From: Nocardiopsis algeriensis
Lineage (GTDB): Bacteria; Actinomycetota; Actinomycetes; Streptosporangiales; Streptosporangiaceae
Assembly: GCF_014203695.1 (NCBI RefSeq)
Contig: NZ_JACHJO010000013.1
Location: 39,031-103,030 of the forward strand
Direction: 5' to 3'
Length of the DNA stretch: 64,000 nucleotides
Each line of letters starts with the position of its first letter. Position 1 is the first letter of the stretch. Positions 17,530 through 26,231 of this stretch are shown piece by piece. The notes beneath the pieces are model-generated. The model saw only the letters and a list, made by a program, of their open reading frames with translations. It had not been told where the DNA came from and did not search any database. The position numbers and the translations under genes were made by a program.

Positions 17530-19059
17530 ATGAATACTGCTGACACCCGCGGAGGCTTCCGAGACGGCCAGGAGGCCGGGGAGGAGCTCCGCGAGGGGAT
17601 CGCCGTCAGGGACGGGATCGACACCGAGGACGCGCCGGGCTCCGGCGGCGACCGACACGACTTCAGGGACGACGCCCCGAACCAGGGCGAGATGGAACTC
17701 GCCGACCGGCACGCACTGCGCCGGGTCCAGGGGCTGTCCACGGAACTCACCGACGTCACCGAGGTCGAGAACCGCGCGCTGCGGCTGGAACGCGTCGTCC
17801 TCATTGGCGTGTGGGCCGGCAGCAACGGCACCCAGGCCGACGCCGACAACTCGCTCACCGAGTTGGCCGCGCTGGCCGAGACGGCCGGTGCGCAGGTCCT
17901 GGAGGGCCTCACCCAGCGCCGGTCCAGGCCCGACCCCGCGACCTACGTCGGCAAGGGCAAGGCCGCCGAGCTGCGCGACATCGTCGAGGCCACCGGCGCC
18001 GACACCGTCATCTGCGACGGAGAGCTCACACCGGGCCAGCTGCGCCAGCTGGAGGAGACGGTCAAGGTCAAGGTCGTCGACCGCACCGCGCTGATCCTCG
18101 ACATCTTCGCCCAGCACGCGCGCAGCAGCGAGGGCAAGGCCCAGGTCGAGCTCGCCCAGCTCAACTACCTGCTGCCGCGGCTGCGCGGCTGGGGTGCCAC
18201 GCTGTCCCGGCAGGCCGGCGGATCCGGAAGCGGCTCCGGCGGCGGCGTGGGCCTGCGCGGTCCCGGTGAGACCAAGCTGGAGACCGACCGCAGGCGCATC
18301 AACGACAAGATGGCCAAGCTGCGGCGGCAGCTCGGCCACATGCGCACCGCACGCGACGTCAAGCGCGACGTCCGGCGCACCCGTGAGGTGCCCTCCGTCG
18401 CGATCGCCGGCTACACCAACGCCGGCAAGTCGAGCCTGCTCAACCGGCTGACCGGTGCCGGCGTCCTGGTGGAGAACGCCCTGTTCGCCACCCTGGACCC
18501 GACCGTCCGCCAGGCGCGCACGCCCGACGGCAGGGCCTTCACGCTCAGCGACACCGTCGGATTCGTCCGGCACCTGCCGCACCAGCTGGTGGAGGCGTTC
18601 CGCTCCACCCTGGAGGAGGTCGCCGACGCCGACCTGATCCTCCACGTGGTCGACGGCTCGCACCCCGATCCCGAGAGCCAGATCAGGGCCGTGCGGGAGG
18701 TGTTCGCCGACATCGAGGCCACCGGTGTGCCCGAGCTGATCGTGGTCAACAAGGTCGACGCCGCCGACCCCGACGTCCTCAAGGCGCTGCGCACGCGCCA
18801 TCCCGGCATGGTCGGGGTCTCCGCCCGCACCGGCGAGGGGGTCCCCGAGCTGGTGGAGGCGCTCGCCGAGGCGCTGCCCGAGCTGGCGCACGAGGTGAGG
18901 GCACTCGTCCCGTACTCGCGCGGGGATCTGATCGCCAAGGCGCACGAGACGGGCCGTGTGCTGCGCGAGGAGCACACACCCGAGGGCACGGAGCTGCATG
19001 CCTTCGTCCCCGAGCATCTCGCGGGCAAGCTGGAGGAGTACGTCCTCAGCACCGCCTGA
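17530..19059 (+). CDS. hflX: Ribosome-associated GTPase HflX
   Basis: A 509-residue GTPase that splits stalled or hibernating 70S ribosomes after stress. The HflX N-terminal subdomain (SNGTQADADNSLTELAALAETAGAQVLEGLTQRR...PDPATYVGKGKAAEL) is followed by a Gly-rich linker (RQAGGSGSGSGGGVGLRGPGETKLETDRR). The G domain follows with G1 GYTNAGKSSLLN, G3 DTVGFVRHLP, and G4 NKVD. A 75-residue acidic leader precedes the conserved part, as in other actinomycetes. The start ATG 17530 has GGAGG at 4 nt. It is monocistronic with a 17-bp-stem terminator. Confidence 0.95.
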   Translation: MNTADTRGGFRDGQEAGEELREGIAVRDGIDTEDAPGSGGDRHDFRDDAPNQGEMELADRHALRRVQGLSTELTDVTEVENRALRLERVVLIGVWAGSNGTQADADNSLTELAALAETAGAQVLEGLTQRRSRPDPATYVGKGKAAELRDIVEATGADTVICDGELTPGQLRQLEETVKVKVVDRTALILDIFAQHARSSEGKAQVELAQLNYLLPRLRGWGATLSRQAGGSGSGSGGGVGLRGPGETKLETDRRRINDKMAKLRRQLGHMRTARDVKRDVRRTREVPSVAIAGYTNAGKSSLLNRLTGAGVLVENALFATLDPTVRQARTPDGRAFTLSDTVGFVRHLPHQLVEAFRSTLEEVADADLILHVVDGSHPDPESQIRAVREVFADIEATGVPELIVVNKVDAADPDVLKALRTRHPGMVGVSARTGEGVPELVEALAEALPELAHEVRALVPYSRGDLIAKAHETGRVLREEHTPEGTELHAFVPEHLAGKLEEYVLSTA

Positions 19060-19068
19060 CGACGTCTC

Positions 19069-19107
19069 CGCGACCCGGCCCGGGCACCTCGCCCGGGCCG
19101 GGTCGCG
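19069..19107 (+). terminator. Terminator of hflX
   Basis: A perfect 17-bp stem (CGCGACCCGGCCCGGGC and complement) with a 5-nt loop ACCTC, 9 nt after the hflX stop. Beyond it, up to 19582, about 475 bp contain no convincing gene; only the palindrome GTGTACAC (19356-19363) stands out, and a promoter for the next gene must be here. Confidence 0.8.
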
Positions 19108-19582
19108 TGTGCGGGCCCCACCGCCTCCGGGAGCGGCGTCCGCCCTCGCGGCCTGCCGTGCCCGCGGTGCCGCACACCGATGCGCGCACCTTCCCCGGCC
19201 CCGCCGCGATGCGGCAGAAGGCGGGCGTACCGGCCGTCCCCGTACCCTCTTCCGAAGGGGCGCCGGAGGCGGAAGGCACCTGGTTCCGAACCGGACCCAC
19301 CTGCGGGAACATCCCCTTCCGGGACCCGGAGATCGGTATCGAGGTCTCTGGAGAGGTGTACACGGGCTCCGGGGATGGTCTACCGTTCTGGACACCGGCC
19401 GCTGTTCCCCGAGCAGCCGACGCGACCCCGCGGTCGTCGTCACGGCTCCGCGGCGGTGCCCAGGCCGCGCCACCGGCTCCCACCGGATCGTTCCAGAACA
19501 GCAACGAGGTCGCCATGCCCGCCCGTGTCCCCCACGATCCCGCCTCGCGGCCTGTTCGGCCGTACTGACCGGCGGGCATCCC

Positions 19583-20791
19583 ATGACGGTCGTACTCCTC
19601 AGCAACATCGGTCGGTTGTGGACCGGTAGAGAGATGCTGACCAGGGCCGCGCTGCTCATCGACAACGACCGCGTGGCGTGGGCGGGGCCCGCCGCGGAAC
19701 TGCCGCAGCGGCTTCCCGGCGTGTACGAGGACATCACCGACGTCGACGAGCTCGTCAACATCGGCGGCGGCCTCATCACCCCCGGCCTGGTCGACGCCCA
19801 CTGCCACCCCGTGTACGCGGGCGACCGCTACGCCGAGGTCAACATGTGGGCCAAGGGGGCCTCCAAGGGCGACATCTTCGCGGCGGGCGGCGGCGTCTCC
19901 ACCACCGTCACCATCACCCGGGGCACCGACCCCTGGACCCTGTGCAACGCGGTCCGGGAACGGCTGCGCCACTGGGTGATGACCGGCACCACCACGGTGG
20001 AGGCCAAGACCGGCTACCACCTGACCCGCGACGGCGAGCTCGCCGACGTGCGGCTGCTGCGGTCCCTGGAGGAGGAACCGGGAATGCCGCGCCTGCACGT
20101 CACCTTCTTCCCCGCACACGGCGTACCGCCGGAGTTCTTCGGGCGGCCGCGGGAGTACGTGTCGGCCGTCGCCTCCTGGCTCGGCGACGCCGCCATGGCG
20201 GGTGCCGACGGGGTCGACGTCTACTGCGACAACCAGCAGTTCACCACCGAGGACGCGCGCATGCTGCTGGGTGTGGGCCGGGCGGCGGGGCTGCGCACCA
20301 CCATGCACGCGTGCTCGCGGCCCCGGCACGGTGCGGTGCGGATGGCGGCGGAACTCGGCTGCACCTCGGTGGACCTGCTGCACGAGACCGACGAACAGGA
20401 CGTCCTCGCCCTGGCCGCCACCCGCACCCCGGTCGTGGCGTGCCCGACCACGTCGCTGCACGAGCGCCGTACGCCGCCGGTACGGGCACTGCTCGACCAC
20501 GGGGTGCCCGTCGGCCTGGGCACCGACCACAACCCCGGACTGACCGGGGCCATGTCGATGCCGCTGGTGATGTCGCTGGCCATCTCCATGTTCGAGATGA
20601 CCGTCCAGGAGGCGCTGCACGCCGCCACGGTCGGCAGCGCGCACGCCCTGGGCCTCGGCGACCGGGGCATGATCGCCCCGGGCAGCCTGGCCGACCTCGT
20701 CCAGTGGGACGCCGACCACGAGGGCGCCTTCGCCTGGTCGATGGGCCTGCCGGCGCTGCGTGTGTGGCAGGGCGGCCGCACCATCCGCTGA
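19583..20791 (+). CDS. Amidohydrolase, imidazolonepropionase (HutI)-like
   Basis: A 402-residue metal-dependent hydrolase of the amidohydrolase superfamily. The metal ligands are visible: HxH in LVDAHCHPVYAGDR (about residues 68-81), His in THMHAC-like LRTTMHACSRP, and Asp in LGTDHNPG. The segments GTTTVEAKTGYHLTRDGELADVRLLRSLEEE and FFPAHGVPPEFFGRP parallel HutI (EIKSGYGL..., HA-PPE), the enzyme that opens imidazolonepropionate in histidine breakdown. No other hut gene is adjacent, so a related cyclic-amide substrate is equally possible. Start is ATG 19583; no strong ribosome site. Convergent with holA. Confidence 0.8.
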   Translation: MTVVLLSNIGRLWTGREMLTRAALLIDNDRVAWAGPAAELPQRLPGVYEDITDVDELVNIGGGLITPGLVDAHCHPVYAGDRYAEVNMWAKGASKGDIFAAGGGVSTTVTITRGTDPWTLCNAVRERLRHWVMTGTTTVEAKTGYHLTRDGELADVRLLRSLEEEPGMPRLHVTFFPAHGVPPEFFGRPREYVSAVASWLGDAAMAGADGVDVYCDNQQFTTEDARMLLGVGRAAGLRTTMHACSRPRHGAVRMAAELGCTSVDLLHETDEQDVLALAATRTPVVACPTTSLHERRTPPVRALLDHGVPVGLGTDHNPGLTGAMSMPLVMSLAISMFEMTVQEALHAATVGSAHALGLGDRGMIAPGSLADLVQWDADHEGAFAWSMGLPALRVWQGGRTIR

Positions 20792-20872
20792 CACGGGGCC
20801 CCGCGCGGAAGGGCCGGGAAGCGCAGGCGCCGGGGGCGGAGAGGCCCCGCCCGGATCTCTCGGGAGCGGGGG

Positions 20873-21835
20873 TCAGCGCATGCCGCGGGCCCGGGCGATC
20901 TCGATGACGGCGCGCTCCAGCGCGTACTCGGGGTCGCGTCCGGCGCCCTTGATGAGGGCGTCGGTCTCGGCGACCACCGCCATCGCCCGGCTGATCCCCG
21001 CCGGGCTCCACCCGCGTGCCTGCTGCCGGAGGGTGCGCAGCTTCCACGGCGGGACCTTGGCGCGCTTGGCCAGCTCCGCGTCACCGGTACCGCGCGGAGG
21101 CGAGGCGGCCACCGCCACACCGCGCACCGCACCGGCCAGGGCGCTGTTGAGGAGCACGGGCGCGGTACCCACCGACAGCGACCAGCGCAGCTGCTCCAGG
21201 GCCTCGGGCAGGCGGCCCTCCACGGCGCGGTCGGCGACGGTGAACCCCGAGGCCTCGGCCCGGCCCGAGTGGTAGCGGGCCACGGCGGCGGCGTCCACCT
21301 GCCCCTCGGTGTCGGCGATCAGCTGGGTGCAGGCCGCGGCGATCTCGCGCAGGTCGGTACCGACCGCGTCCAGGAGCGCCTGCGCGGCGTCGGCGGAGAT
21401 CCGCCGCCCCGCGGCGGAGAACTCGCCCTTGACGAACGCCAGCCGCTCCGCCCCCTTGGAGGGGCCCTTGCAGTCCACCCGCCGGGCCCCGGCCTTGACC
21501 GCGGCCTGCAGCAGGGCCTTGCCCTTGTTGCCGCCCGCGTGGGTGAGGACCAGGCTGACGTCGTCGGCAGGGTTCGCGAGGTAGGCGGTGACGGTCTCGG
21601 CCAGGTCCTTGACCAGGTCCTGGGCGGAGCGCAGGACCACCACCCGGCGGTCGCCGAACAGAGAGGGCGAGGTCACCTCGACGACGGTGGAGGGGCCCAC
21701 CTGGGAGGGCAGCAGGTCGTGGACGTCCACGTCGGGATCGGCCTCCCGAGCCGCGGCCACGACGGCGGCGACGGCCCGGTCGACGAGGAGCTCCTCGTCG
21801 CCGACGATGAGCGTGATCGGGGCGGGTGCAGGCAT
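20873..21835 (-). CDS. holA: DNA polymerase III subunit delta
   Basis: A 320-residue delta subunit of the clamp loader that opens the beta sliding clamp. Features: ITLIVGDEELLVDRAVAAVV at the N-terminus, VVEVTSPSLFGDRRVVVLRSAQDL, LVLTHAGGNKGKALLQAAVKAGA, and C-terminal collar helices ELAKRAKVPPWKLRTLRQQARGWSPAGISRAM...DALIKGAGRDPEYALERAVIEIA. Start ATG 21835. The comEC reading frame upstream has no stop before this start and continues through the first 755 nt of holA in another frame, so holA translation begins inside the comEC frame. Confidence 0.93.
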   Translation of the reverse strand: MPAPAPITLIVGDEELLVDRAVAAVVAAAREADPDVDVHDLLPSQVGPSTVVEVTSPSLFGDRRVVVLRSAQDLVKDLAETVTAYLANPADDVSLVLTHAGGNKGKALLQAAVKAGARRVDCKGPSKGAERLAFVKGEFSAAGRRISADAAQALLDAVGTDLREIAAACTQLIADTEGQVDAAAVARYHSGRAEASGFTVADRAVEGRLPEALEQLRWSLSVGTAPVLLNSALAGAVRGVAVAASPPRGTGDAELAKRAKVPPWKLRTLRQQARGWSPAGISRAMAVVAETDALIKGAGRDPEYALERAVIEIARARGMR

Positions 21836-24281
21836 ACCCCGAGCATGCCACGTCCCGCGGACACCCGTACGCGCTCCCGGGCGTTCGGCGGCAGGGGAAC
21901 TGCCCGCGTCCGCGGCGACCGGCCCCAGGCAGGCCCCTCCCCGGCCCGTGCCGCTCCCGAGGACCGCGGACGACGGCCCGCGCGGGGGACGTGCCGTCTC
22001 CGCCGAGGACGGCGATGTCGCCGTGCAGATCGGTGCGCAGGTTGACCGGCGCGATTCCGTGCAGCACGTTCTCGGTGAACGGCGCCGGATGCCCGTAGGG
22101 GTTGCCGGCGCCCACGGAGGTCAGGGTGACGTGGGCGTCGGTGGCCTCCAGGAACCGGGGGATCTGCGTTCCCGCACCGTGGTGCGGGGTGGTCAGCACG
22201 GTCACGGCCAGCAGGTCGGGGTCGGGCCCTGCCAGCAGCCGGGCCTGGGCCTCCTGCTCGACGTCCCCCGTCAGCAGTACCGACAGGTGGGAACTGTCGG
22301 CGCGGACCACCGCCGAGGTGTTGTTGACCGACCCGCGGTACCCCGGGGCGGGCCAGAGCACCCGGAGCAGCCAGGGGCCGAGGCGCAGCGACCGGCCGCG
22401 CTCGGCGTCCTCCACCCGCACGCCCGCCTCGGTGAGGAGGCCGCCCACAGGGGTGTCGGAGAACCCGGGCGGAGCCAGGGCCGTGTGCACATCGCGGTTC
22501 CTCAGCACACCGGGGGCGCCGTCCACGTGGTCGGCGTGGTCGTGGCTGAGCAGCAGGAGCGGTACCTCGTGCACCCCCAGGCGCTCGAGGCAGGCGTCCA
22601 CCGCCCCCGGATCCCGCCCTGTGTCGGCGACCACCGCAGACCTCCGCCCCACCGACAGCACGAACGCACTGCCCTGCCCCACGTCGCAGGCGGCCACGGC
22701 CCACCCCGGCGGAGGCCAGCCGCCCGGCAGGCAGCGGACGGCGAGGCCGAGGACCAGGACCGCCGCCACGGCGGCGGCGGCCGTGCGGCGCCACCGCCCG
22801 CGGGTGAGCAGCAGCACGCACAGGACGGCGGTCAGCGCCAGCGCGCCTGCGGCGTCGGAGCGCCAGGGCACCGCCCCGTGGGGGACCTGCGCCCCCGCCT
22901 CGGCCACGGCGGCGATCCACGCCGCTCCGAGCCCCGGCAGGGGCGCCGCGACGGCCGCCGCCCCCGGGGCCACCGCGGCCAGGGCGGCGAGCACGGACCC
23001 CGCGACGGTCACGGCCGCCACCACGGGGGAGGCCAGGACGTTCGCCGGGACGGCCACCCACGACAGCTCGCCCGAGAGCAGCACCAGGACCGGGGCGACC
23101 GCCACCTGCGCGGCCGTCGCGACCGCGAACGCCTCGGCCACCGGCCGGGGCAGCCTCCGCGACCACGCCCTGCTCCACGGCGGCACCAGCAGCAGGATGC
23201 CCGCCGTCGCCAGCACCGACAGGGCGAAGCCGAACGACGACGCCAGCGACGGGGCGACGAACAGCACGCCGACCACGGTGACGCCCAGCGCGCCGAGTCC
23301 GGCGTGGGCGCGTCCGGTGGCCAGCGCCAGCAGCCCCACCGAACCCATGAACGCCGCGCGCACCACACTCGGTTCGGGGCGGCACACCAGGACGAACAGC
23401 CAGATCACCGCGGCACCGCCGAGCACGGTGCACCACGGCGGTGCCCGTACCAGCCGGGCCGCGGCCAGGGCGAACCCGGTCAGGACCGCCAGGTTGGCCC
23501 CGGAGACCGTCAGGAGGTGCGTCATCCCGGTGGCCCGGAAGTCCTCCGCCGTCCGCGGCGGGATCTCCGAGTCGTCGCCCACGATCAGTGCGGGAAGCAG
23601 GCCGCGCTCGGGCTGCTCCAGCCCCGCGGCGGCCTCGTGCAGCCCCGCACGCACCCGCCCGGCCATCGCCTGCGTCCGCGACGGTGCGCCGATCTCCTCC
23701 GGCGGCCCGCGCACCAGCACCAGCGCCGCGGTGAACGGGTCGTCCTCGGCCTCGACGAACAGGCCCCGCGCCCGGAAGGGCTGCCCCGGCAGCAGGCGGG
23801 CCCACTCCTCTCCCGAGGCCATCACCACGACCGGAACCCGTGGGCCGGGGGCACCGTCCCCCACCCGTGCGGTGCGCGCCTCCACCACCCACTCCGCCCG
23901 CCCCGGCCGGGGGTTTCCCGTCCGGGCGCGCGGATCGGCGCTCACCACCGCCGAGAACTCCGTCTGCGCCCGCTGCACCGCGGCCTCCTTCGCCGCGCTC
24001 GACGACACGCGGTGCACGTGGATCCCGGTCACCACCGCCACCGTCGCCGCGCACCCCAGGCTCGCGACCACGCCGAGCACCAGCGCCTCCGCCGGCACGC
24101 GTGCCGTGAGGAACAGCAGCAGGGCCGCGGCCCCTGCGGCTCCGCCCGCCCACCACGCCACCTGCGGCGGAATGCCCGGAACGGCCAGTGCCGTGAGCCA
24201 GGCCGCCGCCGCGGGCACCACCAGCCTCAGGTCCGCCGGGCGCCCGAGCCCGTGTCCGTCGGTTCCCAGCCAGGCGACCAC
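21081..24281 (-). CDS. comEC: ComEC/Rec2 family competence protein, run-on reading frame
   Basis: The protein resembles ComEC, the inner-membrane channel and nuclease for single-stranded DNA uptake. An OB-like domain (about 110-200) is followed by the competence domain with many helices (GLLPALIVGDDSEIPPRTAEDFRATGMTHLLTVSGANL) and then a metallo-beta-lactamase domain (LLLSHDHADHVDG, TTPHHGAG). The start GTG 24281 has GAGGAGG 5 nt upstream, 19 nt after the comEA stop. The recognisable protein ends near residue 765 (about 21990). The frame then runs on for some 300 Arg/Gly-rich residues to 21081, deep inside holA, because no stop occurs in any frame in the 200 bp before holA. The total of 1066 residues is well above the family's usual 750-850. 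Confidence 0.88.
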   Translation of the reverse strand: MVAWLGTDGHGLGRPADLRLVVPAAAAWLTALAVPGIPPQVAWWAGGAAGAAALLLFLTARVPAEALVLGVVASLGCAATVAVVTGIHVHRVSSSAAKEAAVQRAQTEFSAVVSADPRARTGNPRPGRAEWVVEARTARVGDGAPGPRVPVVVMASGEEWARLLPGQPFRARGLFVEAEDDPFTAALVLVRGPPEEIGAPSRTQAMAGRVRAGLHEAAAGLEQPERGLLPALIVGDDSEIPPRTAEDFRATGMTHLLTVSGANLAVLTGFALAAARLVRAPPWCTVLGGAAVIWLFVLVCRPEPSVVRAAFMGSVGLLALATGRAHAGLGALGVTVVGVLFVAPSLASSFGFALSVLATAGILLLVPPWSRAWSRRLPRPVAEAFAVATAAQVAVAPVLVLLSGELSWVAVPANVLASPVVAAVTVAGSVLAALAAVAPGAAAVAAPLPGLGAAWIAAVAEAGAQVPHGAVPWRSDAAGALALTAVLCVLLLTRGRWRRTAAAAVAAVLVLGLAVRCLPGGWPPPGWAVAACDVGQGSAFVLSVGRRSAVVADTGRDPGAVDACLERLGVHEVPLLLLSHDHADHVDGAPGVLRNRDVHTALAPPGFSDTPVGGLLTEAGVRVEDAERGRSLRLGPWLLRVLWPAPGYRGSVNNTSAVVRADSSHLSVLLTGDVEQEAQARLLAGPDPDLLAVTVLTTPHHGAGTQIPRFLEATDAHVTLTSVGAGNPYGHPAPFTENVLHGIAPVNLRTDLHGDIAVLGGDGTSPARAVVRGPRERHGPGRGLPGAGRRGRGQFPCRRTPGSAYGCPRDVACSGYACTRPDHAHRRRRGAPRRPGRRRRRGRGSGGRSRRGRPRPAALPGGPLHRRRGDLALSVRRPPGGGPALRPGPGQGPGRDRHRLPREPCRRRQPGPHPRGRQQGQGPAAGRGQGRGPAGGLQGPLQGGGAAGVRQGRVLRRGAADLRRRRAGAPGRGRYRPARDRRGLHPADRRHRGAGGRRRRGPLPLGPGRGLGVHRRRPRRGGPPARGPGAAALVAVGGYRARAPQQRPGRCGARCGGGRLASARYR

Positions 24282-24299
24282 CCGGTCCTCCTCGGCAGG

Positions 24300-25604
24300 T
24301 CAGCCCACGGTCACGAGGGGGCGGAGGGCGTCCAGGGTCTTGGGGCCGACGCGGTCGACCGAGGCGAGGTCGTCGACGCTCGCGAAGGGGCCGTTGGCCT
24401 CCCGGTGGGCGATGATGTTGGCGGCGGTCACCTCGCCGATCCGGGGAAGCGACTCCAGTTCCTCCTGGGTCGCCAGGTTGAGGTTCACCAGCGGCCCGGG
24501 GCTCCCGGGTGCTGCCGCGGCCTGGGGGACGCCCACGAGGATCTGCTCGCCGTCGGCAAGGGGGCGGGCGAGATTGAGCAGGTCGAGGTCGGCGTGGGGG
24601 AGCGGGCCGCCCGCCGCCTCCACCGCGTCGGAGACACGGGAGTCCGGCGGCAGCGTGTACAGGCCCGGTTCCCGGACATCGCCGCCCACGTGCACCACCA
24701 GGTCCGCCGCGGGGGCGGCCGAGGCCGCCGGGGACACCTCGGCGGGCGCGACCGGGGTGACCGCCTCGGGGGCCTCCACCGCGGTCGGCCGGCCGCCGAG
24801 GAAGAGGACCGCGGCGACCGCCAGCGCGCCCAGGGTGAGAAGGGCGGCCACGGCACGGCGGGACAGGGTCGCCTCGGGTGCCCACCGGCGCGACAGCCGC
24901 TCCAGGAGGGTGCCCTGCCGATCGGGCAGGAACTCCGTGTAGCCGACCGGTGGCCGGCTCGGCCGGACCGCGGGCTCCCCGTTCCGCCCCGCATCCCGGC
25001 GCCGCACCCGCGCGGACGCCCCGCCCGGCTCCGGGAGAGGAGGCGCCGGAGCGGGTGGGTCGGAGGTGTTGCGGGGATCGTGCCGGAGCGGGACCGCCAG
25101 CGCGTAGGGGGCGCTCGGAAGCCGGTCGGGGCCGGTGCGGGTCGGAGCCGGCGGGTCCGCTGCGGCCCGGCCGCGATGCTCCGGGGAAGGAGGTGCCGGG
25201 CGGGGCTGTACGGAGGTGTCGCGGGGGACGCCCTCCTGCGGGCCTCCCGGTGCGCACATGCCCTCGGGAAGCCGCTCGGGGGCCGTGCGGGGCGGTGCCT
25301 GCCGGGCCTCCTGGGGCCTGCCCCGGTGGTGTGCGGCCCAGGGCGGAGGCGCGGCGGTGCCTGCGGGGGCGGGCGTGCGGACGGTGAGGGCGTTCTCGAG
25401 GTCGTCCTCCGGGCAGGGGGTGCCGGGAGGGCCGCTGCGGCCGTGCCCGGGGGCGGGGACGCGGACGGTGGGGACGTCGTCGGGGGACGGCCTGGGGCGC
25501 GGGGCACCCGCCGGGGCGGGAGGGCGGGGGATGCGGGCGCGCAGGCGCTGCTCGGCGGGGGCGGCGCAGGGACGGTGCCGCCGGCCGGCGCGGGAAGAGG
25601 TCAT
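24300..25604 (-). CDS. comEA: ComEA-like DNA-binding competence protein
   Basis: A 434-residue protein. About 240 residues of Pro/Arg/Gly-rich, low-complexity cytoplasmic sequence precede a membrane helix (AVAALLTLGALAVAAVLFLGG, about 265-285). A SLBB domain follows (DLVVHVGGDVREPGLYTLPPDSRVSDAVEAAGG). The C-terminal helix-hairpin-helix pair (VNLNLATQEELESLPRIGEVTAANIIAHREANGPFASVDDLASVDRVGPKTLDAL) binds double-stranded DNA. In competent bacteria ComEA captures DNA outside the membrane for ComEC; the same pair is conserved in actinomycetes not known to be competent. The Pro-rich part contains an imperfect duplication of about 45 residues (see findings). Start ATG 25604, with a weak ribosome site. 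Confidence 0.88.
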   Translation of the reverse strand: MTSSRAGRRHRPCAAPAEQRLRARIPRPPAPAGAPRPRPSPDDVPTVRVPAPGHGRSGPPGTPCPEDDLENALTVRTPAPAGTAAPPPWAAHHRGRPQEARQAPPRTAPERLPEGMCAPGGPQEGVPRDTSVQPRPAPPSPEHRGRAAADPPAPTRTGPDRLPSAPYALAVPLRHDPRNTSDPPAPAPPLPEPGGASARVRRRDAGRNGEPAVRPSRPPVGYTEFLPDRQGTLLERLSRRWAPEATLSRRAVAALLTLGALAVAAVLFLGGRPTAVEAPEAVTPVAPAEVSPAASAAPAADLVVHVGGDVREPGLYTLPPDSRVSDAVEAAGGPLPHADLDLLNLARPLADGEQILVGVPQAAAAPGSPGPLVNLNLATQEELESLPRIGEVTAANIIAHREANGPFASVDDLASVDRVGPKTLDALRPLVTVG

Positions 25605-25682
25605 GAACCCACGGTAGGAAGGCCGCGGGCTCCGTGCCAGGGCGTCCTCCGTACCTGTGGACAACTTCCCCGGACACACCGA

Positions 25683-25715
25683 GGGCCCGGTCGGCATCAT
25701 GTGCCGGCCGGGCCC
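25683..25715 (-). terminator. Terminator of rpsT
   Basis: A 14-bp stem starting GGGCCCGG(T)CGGCA with one G-T pair and a small loop, 47 nt beyond the rpsT stop and before comEA. Confidence 0.65.
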
Positions 25716-25761
25716 CGGAAGAACCTCTCGGCCTCCGACCGCCCGTCGCGGGCGGCGGGGG

Positions 25762-26031
25762 TCAGGCGGACTGCAGTTCGTGCAGGCGCTTGGCGATCGC
25801 GCTCTTGCGGTTCGCGGCCTGGTTCTTGTGGATGACGCCCTTGCTGACGGCCTTGTCCAGGGCGCGGGCAGCGGCGCGCTGGGTGGCGGTGGCCTGCTCG
25901 ACGTCCCCGGCCTCGGCAGCCTCACGGAACTTGCGGACGGCCGTCTTCAGCGAGGAGCGCACCGCCTGGTTGCGGACACGGGCCTTCTCGTTCTGGCGGT
26001 TCCGCTTCTTCTGCGACTTGATGTTGGCCAT
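25762..26031 (-). CDS. rpsT: 30S ribosomal protein S20
   Basis: An 89-residue, strongly basic protein that binds 16S rRNA early in 30S assembly. [21 protein letters not shown] at the N-terminus and [19 protein letters not shown] and [29 protein letters not shown] are diagnostic. Length is normal. It has its own terminator and a 200-bp upstream region, so it is a single-gene unit. Confidence 0.98.
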   Translation of the reverse strand: MANIKSQKKRNRQNEKARVRNQAVRSSLKTAVRKFREAAEAGDVEQATATQRAAARALDKAVSKGVIHKNQAANRKSAIAKRLHELQSA

Positions 26032-26231
26032 GCGAAAACGTGCTCCAGTTGTTCTGATTCTGCGCGCCGGACGAACAGGCGGCTCAGCTCAAGGGCAGCC
26101 GTTCCGAGAGCGGCCGGCGTGATCTCCGGCGCAGGGTGTGTGAGTCCACAGGGCTCGAATTCGAACGTGGAAGTCCGAGACACGGGCTTCCAGTATGCCG
26201 TACCCGTGCAACCGCTCCGTGCACCGACTTC

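Noticed and set aside
19107..19568. A 153-codon frame between hflX and the amidohydrolase gene.
   Set aside because: It has no ribosome site or family signal, begins on the edge of the hflX terminator, and is Pro/Arg-rich like other spurious frames; codon use does not resemble neighbouring genes.
21588..25835. A 1415-codon open frame on the plus strand across comEC-comEA.
   Set aside because: It is antisense to clear ComEC and ComEA domains, has low-complexity Arg/Pro/Gly composition and no recognisable domain. Stop codons are rare in all frames of such GC-rich DNA.
26146..26180. A tRNA-like segment (GAGTCCACAGGGCTCGAATTCGAACGTGG) upstream of rpsT.
   Set aside because: It resembles a T-arm only loosely; no acceptor, D or anticodon arm can be built around it.
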